From assembly GCA_028691715.1 (NCBI GenBank), contig JAQUYR010000058.1, positions 1 through 7,426 on the forward strand: a stretch of 7,426 bases of DNA, given 5' to 3'. The stretch's first letter is position 1, and each line of letters begins with the position of its first letter. Made by a program: the position numbers and the translations under genes. This document shows positions 1 through 5,948 of this stretch, piece by piece. This DNA is from Bacilli bacterium. GTDB taxonomy: Bacteria > Bacillota_I > Bacilli_A > ML615J-28 > CAG-698. The notes under the pieces were generated by a model. That model was not told the origin of the DNA, ran no database searches, and was given only the letters and a program-made list of their open reading frames with translations.

Positions 1-8
1 TTTACAAA

Positions 9-707
9 TCAAAAATCCCGATTTTCATTAATAAAGACATTTATCAGGATAATTATTACCAATAAAAATAAAATATGCCAATAGCTTTTATCGAGATAAA
101 AGCTATCAGCAGAGAAATTTGGCAGAATTAACCTCAAATATGCTATTTTTTCATTGCTTTCTATTAACATTGTTGAAACAGTGTAAAGAGAAATGGGGAT
201 AATAGCAATATAGATATTATCGGTTAATTGAACCAAGGAAAGGGAAAAACAACCATAGTATATTATGATGAGATACAGGTTGCCAAATGGTAAAAATGAC
301 AGAATGTCTATCATAAAACTGGGAATGATAAGAAATCCAATCATAACATATATAAAAGCCTGAAACCAAAGAAAGAGAAATAAGCAACTGGCGATTGTTA
401 TAATTTTTGAAATTAAATATCTAAGCCTCGATATTTTCCCAGTTATAATCAAAAAACAATAGTTGTCTTGCTTACCAGTAAAGGAATAGGAAAAGAGAAA
501 AACACTCACAAAAGCATTTAAAGTCTTGATAAAGAAAAAACTGTTTTGATAATAATATATTACAACTTGATTTTCATAATCCATATCAATTGCTGATATA
601 GCTGTAAAATAGCAGTTAATGGTAACAATTATCAACACTAAAAATAATATAATCATTGTTGTCTTTGATATTAAATATGAAAAATGACATTTAATTAAGC
701 CTTTCAT
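9..707 (-). CDS. ABC-2-type transporter permease, small six-helix subunit
   Basis: This 232-residue protein is almost entirely hydrophobic. Membrane segments are visible at about residues 17-38, 58-76, 99-128 (one long or two short helices), 142-160, 163-183 and 209-227, which suits the small permeases of ABC-2-type exporters. Between the second and third segments lies a basic cytoplasmic stretch, TGKISRLRYLISK (residues 89-101). It resembles the coupling region that meets the ATPase in this class. I infer that it forms the membrane part of an exporter with the ATPase encoded just upstream, whose 3' end it overlaps by 17 nt. The start is supported by GGAGAG at 712-717, inside the ATPase gene. 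The stop is TGA at 9-11, so the gene is complete. An almost perfect inverted repeat lies near its 3' end (81-106). The substrate is unknown, and the family assignment rests on topology and context rather than on a diagnostic motif. Confidence 0.75.
   Translation of the reverse strand: MKGLIKCHFSYLISKTTMIILFLVLIIVTINCYFTAISAIDMDYENQVVIYYYQNSFFFIKTLNAFVSVFLFSYSFTGKQDNYCFLIITGKISRLRYLISKIITIASCLFLFLWFQAFIYVMIGFLIIPSFMIDILSFLPFGNLYLIIIYYGCFSLSLVQLTDNIYIAIIPISLYTVSTMLIESNEKIAYLRLILPNFSADSFYLDKSYWHILFLLVIIILINVFINENRDF
81..106 (-). repeat. 12-bp perfect inverted repeat inside the permease gene
   Basis: Arms at 81-92 and 95-106 are exact reverse complements (ATAGCTTTTATC / GATAAAAGCTAT) around a 2-nt centre. 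In mRNA this gives a stem of 11 bp with a CUCG loop. The transcript just 3' of it (minus strand, about 80 down to 60) is U-rich (ATATTTTATTTTTATT), so the element resembles an intrinsic terminator or attenuator inside the last 32 codons. It also encodes residues 201-209 of the permease, so coincidence with coding constraint is possible. Confidence 0.5.
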
Positions 708-1320
708 TTGTCTCTCCGTCTATTATACTGATCACTCTATTGGCTATTGACTTATACATATCATAGTAATGACTTGTAATGATAATAGTTTTTTTTGTCT
801 TCTTCATCATTACAATAAAATTCAATAATTTATTTTGCATGGCACTATCTAAGCCATTCAACACTTCATCAAATATATAAATACGAGGATTATTCATCAT
901 TGCTTGAATGATCAAAATTTTTTGTTTCATTCCCTTTGACAATTCCCTTATTTTTTTATTGCTATGCTCTTTTAGTTCCCATTCTGTTATCAAAATATCT
1001 AGAGTCCTCTTGATACTATTTGTTTTCATCCCTTTTATCAAACCCATGTTGTACAAAAATTGATATAAGGTGATATACTCAGGAAAAATCATATTGTCAG
1101 GAACATATCCGATTTCTTGATTCTCAACAGAAACAGTACCCTTTATCTTTATTAATCCTAAAATTGCTTTGAGAAGGGTGGTCTTACCACAGCCATTTTC
1201 TCCAACAAATAAATAGCACTTTCCTTCTTCAAAGATTAAATTCACGTTCTTCAATATATCTTTCTTGGAACGACCAAGGCCGTAACTCTTTTTCAGATTT
1301 TTGGTTTCAATTGTTTTCAT
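691..1320 (-). CDS. ABC transporter ATP-binding protein
   Basis: This is a single nucleotide-binding domain of 209 residues, short even for an ABC exporter ATPase and without a C-terminal extension. The motifs are in order: Walker A GENGCGKTT (residues 40-48), signature LSKGMKQK (127-134), Walker B IYIFDE (147-152) with catalytic Glu152, D-loop NGLD (155-158) and switch His184 in TSH. The LSKGMKQ form of the signature is typical of ABC-2 drug, bacteriocin and antimicrobial-peptide exporters. At the Q-loop the usual Gln is Asp75 (GYVPDN), a type of replacement seen in that class. The start lies inside the preceding gene (14-nt overlap), with no good Shine-Dalgarno upstream, so translation probably depends on coupling. 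It should pair with the permease encoded immediately downstream, as a homodimeric ATPase on two permease copies. The transported substrate cannot be told from sequence. Confidence 0.93.
   Translation of the reverse strand: MKTIETKNLKKSYGLGRSKKDILKNVNLIFEEGKCYLFVGENGCGKTTLLKAILGLIKIKGTVSVENQEIGYVPDNMIFPEYITLYQFLYNMGLIKGMKTNSIKRTLDILITEWELKEHSNKKIRELSKGMKQKILIIQAMMNNPRIYIFDEVLNGLDSAMQNKLLNFIVMMKKTKKTIIITSHYYDMYKSIANRVISIIDGETNERLN
712..717 (-). promoter_or_regulatory. Ribosome binding site of the permease gene
   Basis: GGAGAG on the minus strand lies 4 nt upstream of the ATG at 707 (6 nt if only GGAG is counted). It sits within the last codons of the ATPase gene and supports the overlapping start. 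Confidence 0.6.
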
Positions 1321-2251
1321 ATGTTGAAATCTTCAAATCACTGAGACGATATGTCTGCGAATAGAAAAGGAAATCGTCGTTATAAAATACAAAGCTTTGA
1401 TTATCGACCTCATATTCGATGAGAAATCCTGTTTTATTGACGCTATATTCACCAAAATATTTCAAAGGGAAAAGAAAATTATGATTAATCCCTGGTTCTA
1501 GAACGATGTTTGTCTCATCATTGAGATAACTGTTGGTAATATGTTGGTAACTATATCCTAAAATTCCCTGAAGATTTTCATTAGGGAAAATTTCTTTATC
1601 GAGCTCAACGACTTCTTCTAAAGAAAACAAAATATTCAATTCCAGAGGAACAATTCTTTTAATGGTTATCTCTTTATTTGTATTATTATAAAACCCAATC
1701 TCAATAGCTAAAAGCATTTTCTCTTTATTTACTTCATTGACCAAAGGTTTGAGTTTAGAAATTGCCAAATATCCCAGATTATCTCCATAATATGGCACTT
1801 TATAATAGGAAAAACTACCTATTTCTAAGGATACTTGAATCGATGAATAGTTTATTCTTAATATAGCATCACCTATTTCTAATGAAAATTCTTCGTTTGT
1901 CCTAAGAGGAATTCTAAAGGAAAAAACATATAAATAAAACTCTTCATCATCAATGAAATAACTTTCATCGGTTTCTTTAATCTCAATCAACGATAACAGT
2001 ATTTCATTATTTCTTGATCTGTCGGTCACATAAGCATTAGTAAATTTATTATAATTTGTAGCTTTAGTCTCCTTACTATTTATCAAAACATTGATATCCA
2101 GCACATCTTCCTCATCATATGTTGAAATATAGCTATAAGCTTGTTTGATGGTTGTCATCTTAAATGTCGGCTCAGTTTTATTAAAGATGGTGATTATTAC
2201 CACTAAAATGACACTGACTAAAAGAGAAAGAACAATAATATATTTCTTCAT
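1307..2251 (-). CDS. Membrane-anchored extracytoplasmic protein of unknown function
   Basis: I do not recognise this 314-residue protein. It opens with MKK and one hydrophobic segment (about residues 4-22), then leaves the membrane with Asn-Lys-Thr. There is no lipobox Cys and no clear signal-peptidase site, so it is best read as an N-terminal anchor with the rest outside the cell. The outer part is rich in acidic and aromatic residues with alternating hydrophobics (for example residues 85-91, 104-114 and 272-288), suggesting mostly beta structure. No catalytic or metal motif is visible. The start overlaps the stop of the upstream gene as ATGA, with GAGGAG at 2260-2265 eight nt before it. It sits between a secreted protein gene and an ABC ATPase gene, so it may be an accessory, substrate-capturing or immunity-like component of that transporter. 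This role is inferred from context only. Confidence 0.75.
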   Translation of the reverse strand: MKKYIIVLSLLVSVILVVIITIFNKTEPTFKMTTIKQAYSYISTYDEEDVLDINVLINSKETKATNYNKFTNAYVTDRSRNNEILLSLIEIKETDESYFIDDEEFYLYVFSFRIPLRTNEEFSLEIGDAILRINYSSIQVSLEIGSFSYYKVPYYGDNLGYLAISKLKPLVNEVNKEKMLLAIEIGFYNNTNKEITIKRIVPLELNILFSLEEVVELDKEIFPNENLQGILGYSYQHITNSYLNDETNIVLEPGINHNFLFPLKYFGEYSVNKTGFLIEYEVDNQSFVFYNDDFLFYSQTYRLSDLKISTYENN

Positions 2252-2880
2252 CGATATTTCTCCTCATATAATTCATAATATTGGGTGACCACTTCCAAAG
2301 TTTCCCAGGTTCCCTTTTTGAAAGCCATACCCAGAATATAATACTTACTAACAGCATTGGTAACTTTTACTTCGCCAGTTACCCTTAGTGTTATCTTGCC
2401 ATAAGGAGGAATTTCAATTTTTACCCGTGTTTCTTCGGTTTTGGTGACAGTATTTTGAGTCTCTTTTTCCCCTTCTACTTCACCTGTCAATGTTCCTGTT
2501 ATTTTTTTAATTGCTCCTGTTATCTTTGCTGAAAGAGAACCAGTAACTGTTGTACTGTTTTTAACAACATCGCTGGTTTCAATCGTGTAATCAACATCAT
2601 AGGCTGTTGCTGTGCGATTACTCTTAGAAAAGAGAACCTCGCCAATGTAGGAAGCATCTTTATTGTAATTGAAATAATAAGTTCTCCATCCCCAGAATTT
2701 AGCTCTTTCAATCTGTTTATAGCCATAATCTATTTCTTCTTTTGACATATTGATCAGTAATTCACCATCATCAAGAAAATCAACCTGAATAAAATCTTCA
2801 TGTCCTGTTTCGCTATATCCCTTTAACCTATAAGCCACAAAAAAACTAAACAATAAAATAATAATCATTACTTTTTTCAT
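2248..2880 (-). CDS. Small secreted or N-anchored beta-rich protein, aerolysin/ETX-MTX2-like pattern
   Basis: This 210-residue protein begins with MKK and a hydrophobic stretch (residues 4-17). It looks like a signal peptide but has no clear A-X-A cleavage site, so it may stay anchored. An aromatic cluster, FWGWRTYYFNY, occupies residues 62-72. Residues 85-170 alternate polar and hydrophobic residues and are very rich in Ser, Thr and Gly, with repeated (V/I/L)TG units at 112-114, 120-122, 127-129 and 131-133. They end in a short PPYGKITL motif (158-165). This order (threonine-rich strand, Gly-containing amphipathic hairpin, second Thr-rich strand, then a Pro-Pro turn) recalls the pore-forming module of aerolysin-fold toxins of the ETX/MTX2 type. 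That is a pattern resemblance, not a homology result. GGAGG at 2891-2895 precedes the ATG by 10 nt. It is the first gene of the four-gene cassette, just after a terminator. I found no convincing promoter hexamers in 2896-2956, though a promoter is expected there. Confidence 0.75.
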   Translation of the reverse strand: MKKVMIIILLFSFFVAYRLKGYSETGHEDFIQVDFLDDGELLINMSKEEIDYGYKQIERAKFWGWRTYYFNYNKDASYIGEVLFSKSNRTATAYDVDYTIETSDVVKNSTTVTGSLSAKITGAIKKITGTLTGEVEGEKETQNTVTKTEETRVKIEIPPYGKITLRVTGEVKVTNAVSKYYILGMAFKKGTWETLEVVTQYYELYEEKYR

Positions 2881-2956
2881 AAACCTTCTTCCTCCATCGT
2901 TTATATATTAGATACTCCTGCTTTGTTTTTATTCTTGATGTATATTTTTCAAAAAC

Positions 2957-2988
2957 AAAAAAAGTCGATGATTAATTATCTCATCGAC
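2957..2988 (-). terminator. Rho-independent terminator after pepP
   Basis: An 8-bp perfect stem (GTCGATGA at 2964-2971 with TCATCGAC at 2981-2988) has a 9-nt AT loop. In the minus-strand direction it is followed by seven T residues (2963-2957). It begins 11 nt after the pepP stop codon and separates the two operons. Six T residues also follow on the plus strand (2992-2997), so it could act weakly in both directions. Confidence 0.88.
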
Positions 2989-2999
2989 ATGTTTTTTAT

Positions 3000-4253
3000 T
3001 TATTTCATGAAATTCTCAATATCTTTAATTTCTTTGATGATATCCTTACTCAAATTGAGACAACCATTATCTGTAATCAATACATTGTCTTCAATTCTAA
3101 TTCCAATCTTCTCTTCTTCTATATATATACCTGGCTCAACAGTTAAAACTGTTCCTGCTTGTAAAGGTTCGTTAAATGGACTTGGATCATGGGTATCTAA
3201 ACCGATTGAATGACCGATTCCATGCCAATAATATTTTGTGACATCTTTATCTTCAGTGATTAAGTTCAGTTTTTTACAGGCTTTTATAATCAAATCACGA
3301 GCAAATTCCTGATACTCTTTCCAAGTAATTCCAGCTTTAAGAAAATCAATACACTTCTTGTTGACATTAAGAACTTCCTGATATACCTCAGCCTGACGAT
3401 TGGTAAATTTTCCGTTGACAGGAAAAGTTCTTGTGATATCACTGATATAAGATTTTGTTGAACATCCCAAATCAAAAAGAATGAGTTCTCCATCCTGAAG
3501 AAGGGTATTATTAAAGACATAATGAAGAATAGTAGCATTAACTCCAGTAGCAGCAATTGTCTTAAATGAATGAACTCTCTGACCATTAAATTTGATGTGC
3601 TGGTCAAAATAACTCTCAATTTGATATTCATATAAACCCGGTTTTGAATGCTTCATCAATTCTTCAATACCAGTTTTAGTGACAGCAATACTCTCCTTAA
3701 TTAATTCAACTTCTTCACTCTCTTTAGTTGCTCTTAAACCAATAACTATATCATAACTATTGTTGATTATTACCTCAGGATATACCTTGGCAAATTTTTT
3801 AGCATAGCGTAAAGCCCAATTGCTATAGTTTTGATCATTTCTTCTTTCAAGGTTTAAGTAGATTTCCTTATATCCAGTTCCACTACTTCTGGTATTATTA
3901 AATAAGGAGAAGATGACATTTTCAAAAGATGACAGATAATGTACATTTTGGATACCTGATATCTTCTTTGCCTCATCAATAGTCAATTTAGCCCCATACC
4001 ATTTAACATATAGAGGGTCATTAGCTTCGATGAATAAAAATTCTTCCAATCTATCCTTTCCCTTAATCAATGCTAAAATGACGTTGGCTTGATTAATTCC
4101 TGTCAGATAGTAAAAATTCTTATCAACCTCAAAGTCAAAATCCTGATCACCGCTTTTAGGAAATATTTCACCAGAATAGAACAATGAAACAGTTCCCTCC
4201 TTTATCTTATTAAAATATTTTTTTCTTGTTTTTACATAAAATTCTTGATTCAT
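3000..4253 (-). CDS. pepP: Xaa-Pro aminopeptidase (peptidase M24B, PepP-like)
   Basis: This cytoplasmic metallo-aminopeptidase removes an N-terminal residue followed by proline. It has 417 residues, close to the E. coli PepP type and longer than the M24 proteins that lack an N-terminal domain. Residues 1 to about 130 look like the AMP_N domain, with NFYYLTG at 46-52. The pita-bread catalytic domain follows and contains all five dinuclear metal ligands: Asp261 (FDLG), Asp272 (SDITRTF), His348 (HGIGH), Glu373 (VEPGIY) and Glu388 (RIED). His244 (LHY) and Arg386 match known catalytic-site residues of PepP. The family usually prefers Mn2+. The start overlaps the stop of pgcA as ATGA, with AAAAGGAG at 4261-4268 seven nt upstream, so the two are translationally coupled. 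It is the last gene of the operon. A PepQ-type prolidase is the main alternative, but the N-terminal domain favours PepP. Confidence 0.92.
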   Translation of the reverse strand: MNQEFYVKTRKKYFNKIKEGTVSLFYSGEIFPKSGDQDFDFEVDKNFYYLTGINQANVILALIKGKDRLEEFLFIEANDPLYVKWYGAKLTIDEAKKISGIQNVHYLSSFENVIFSLFNNTRSSGTGYKEIYLNLERRNDQNYSNWALRYAKKFAKVYPEVIINNSYDIVIGLRATKESEEVELIKESIAVTKTGIEELMKHSKPGLYEYQIESYFDQHIKFNGQRVHSFKTIAATGVNATILHYVFNNTLLQDGELILFDLGCSTKSYISDITRTFPVNGKFTNRQAEVYQEVLNVNKKCIDFLKAGITWKEYQEFARDLIIKACKKLNLITEDKDVTKYYWHGIGHSIGLDTHDPSPFNEPLQAGTVLTVEPGIYIEEEKIGIRIEDNVLITDNGCLNLSKDIIKEIKDIENFMK

Positions 4254-5947
4254 TCTTCTTCTCCTTTTATCTCATCGACCATTTCTAAAACCGCTTTTTT
4301 GATTTCTAAAAGACGATTCTTTGATTTATTCTCATCACTGGTAACAACAGAGATATAGACTTTCATCTTTGGTTCAGTTCCGCTTGGTCTTAGAACAAAC
4401 CAGCTACCATCATCAAGAAAATACTTTATCACATTGGATTTTGGTAGTTTCAATGATGTGGTTGTTTTACCATCGGTTCTTACCTGTAATAGATAATCTT
4501 CTTTAACAGAAATCTTTAAGCCATTTAAAATCTGACTTTGATCATTTCTAAAATGATCTAAAATCATCTCAATTTTTCTAGCACCAGTAGCACCTGATAA
4601 ATTGATATTTACCAAACCATCCTCGTAATATCCATATTCCTGATAGATATCATGTAAAACATCAAGAAGAGTTTTACCCTTATTTTTATAATAACAAGCG
4701 ACTTCGCTACAAAGTAGTAGTGCCTGTAAAGAATCTTTATCTCTCACAAAATCACCGATGACATAACCATATGACTCTTCATACCCAAAGAAGAAAGCTT
4801 TATCAGTATTTTCTAAAAGTCTAGCCTGTTCACCAATAAATTTAAAACCAGTCAATGTTGAAACAACATCAATACCATGTTTCTTAGCGATCTTTGCTCC
4901 TAGTGAAGAGGTAACAATCGTATTGAACAAAACCCCTGGTTTGGATAGTTTTCGATTTTTTGCCAGATAATCAATCAAAATAGGCCCTGTTTGATTACCA
5001 GTTAATAAAACGTATTCTCCCTTATCCAAGACGGCTAATCCCACTCTGTCAGCATCGGGATCAGTGGCAATACAAATATCAGCCTCACTATCCTTAGCGT
5101 ATTTAATGGCTAAATCAAAAGCACTGGCGTTTTCTGGGTTTGGAGAGGCAACTGTTGAGAAATTGGGATCTGCAATTGTCTGTTCAATAACAGGAATGAA
5201 AGTATATCCCATCTCCCTTAACATCCTCTGTCCCAGAACATTTGAAGTCCCATGTAGAGGTGTGAAAACAACTTTAAAATTATCCTTTTTCAACTCTGGA
5301 TAAACACTTATTGACTTCACACAGTCCAAGTATTCAGTATCTATTTGGTCATCAACCATTTCAATGAGACCTTTTTTCACTAAATTATCATATTCATCCA
5401 CTTTGATATCAAAAGCATCTGGAGCATTATTGATCTCCTGAATGACTATATCAGCTAAATCGGGAACTAGTTGACAGCCACTATCATCATATATCTTATA
5501 CCCGTTGTAATTAGGCGGATTGTGACTAGCGGTAATGACAATTCCTCCACTGGCTTTTAACTGGCGAACAGCAAAGGACAGTTCAGGTGTTGGTGTTATT
5601 TTACCAAACAGATGAATTTTTATTCCCATACTTGCTAAAACTCGTGCTGATTCATGAGCAAACAAGAGAGAATTATGGCGGCAATCATAAGCAATTACTA
5701 CCGATGGGACTTCCTTTTTAAGGCTAAGGATGTATTTTCCATAACCATAATTTGCTCTTCTGATTGTATAGATATTCATTCTATTAGTCCCTGGACCTAG
5801 AATACCTCTCATCCCTCCTGTACCAAAGGTTAAATCGGTGTAAAACGCCTCATTTAACTCATCATCACTGAGTGAAAATAATTCTTTTCTTAAATCCTCA
5901 TCAAGCAAAGGAAAATTTTTCCATTTTTCAATTTCTTTCTGTGACAT
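4250..5947 (-). CDS. pgcA: Phosphoglucomutase/phosphomannomutase (alpha-phosphohexomutase)
   Basis: This enzyme interconverts glucose-1-phosphate and glucose-6-phosphate (and probably the mannose phosphates) in the cytoplasm, feeding cell-envelope sugar synthesis and glycogen or galactose metabolism. It has 565 residues, the usual length for the Bacillus PgcA type. All four family signatures are intact: the phosphoserine loop TASHNP with catalytic Ser141, the Mg2+ loop DPDADR (Asp296, Asp298, Asp300), the sugar-binding loop GYEESYGY (388-395), and the phosphate-binding loop RPSGTEP (520-526). Near the N-terminus FGTGGMRG (41-48) is also typical. It starts 1 nt after the stop of the exporter gene, with GGGAGGG at 5954-5960 as its ribosome binding site, and overlaps pepP by 4 nt. 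The sequence does not decide between glucose and mannose preference. Nothing looks truncated. Confidence 0.96.
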   Translation of the reverse strand: MSQKEIEKWKNFPLLDEDLRKELFSLSDDELNEAFYTDLTFGTGGMRGILGPGTNRMNIYTIRRANYGYGKYILSLKKEVPSVVIAYDCRHNSLLFAHESARVLASMGIKIHLFGKITPTPELSFAVRQLKASGGIVITASHNPPNYNGYKIYDDSGCQLVPDLADIVIQEINNAPDAFDIKVDEYDNLVKKGLIEMVDDQIDTEYLDCVKSISVYPELKKDNFKVVFTPLHGTSNVLGQRMLREMGYTFIPVIEQTIADPNFSTVASPNPENASAFDLAIKYAKDSEADICIATDPDADRVGLAVLDKGEYVLLTGNQTGPILIDYLAKNRKLSKPGVLFNTIVTSSLGAKIAKKHGIDVVSTLTGFKFIGEQARLLENTDKAFFFGYEESYGYVIGDFVRDKDSLQALLLCSEVACYYKNKGKTLLDVLHDIYQEYGYYEDGLVNINLSGATGARKIEMILDHFRNDQSQILNGLKISVKEDYLLQVRTDGKTTTSLKLPKSNVIKYFLDDGSWFVLRPSGTEPKMKVYISVVTSDENKSKNRLLEIKKAVLEMVDEIKGEEE

Positions 5948-5948
5948 T

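Noticed and set aside
1318..1330. A 13-nt match to 2116-2128, both within the membrane-anchored protein gene
   Set aside because: Both copies encode Ile-Ser-Thr-Tyr in AT-rich DNA. There is no further similarity on either side, so chance is the simpler explanation.
2520..2726. Minus-strand frame of 68 codons inside the small secreted protein gene
   Set aside because: It is fully nested in the better-supported gene, has no ribosome binding site I can see, and its composition follows from the Thr/Gly-rich coding frame.
2248..2880. Lantibiotic or bacteriocin precursor exported by the ABC pair
   Set aside because: At 210 residues, with its own signal-like N-terminus, no double-glycine leader and no nearby modification enzyme or peptidase-domain ABC protein, it does not fit those classes.
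2896..2956. Promoter for the four-gene cassette
   Set aside because: TAATAT (2910-2905) and TATAAA (2905-2900) could be -10 boxes, but neither has a TTG-type -35 at 15-19 nt. I could not support a specific site.
2923..3213. Plus-strand open frame of 96 codons
   Set aside because: It runs antisense across the terminator and the conserved C-terminal part of pepP, with no recognisable protein features.
3290..3631. Second minus-strand frame inside pepP
   Set aside because: It overlaps the catalytic M24 domain in another frame and its translation is a low-complexity shadow.
4540..4558. Hairpin with 8-bp arms and a 3-nt loop in pgcA
   Set aside because: The arms encode ordinary residues (Asp-His-Phe-Arg-Asn-Asp), there is no U-tract, and such a stem is not surprising in AT-rich DNA.
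5064..5303. Plus-strand frame of 79 codons
   Set aside because: It is antisense to a conserved stretch of pgcA that includes the metal-binding loop.
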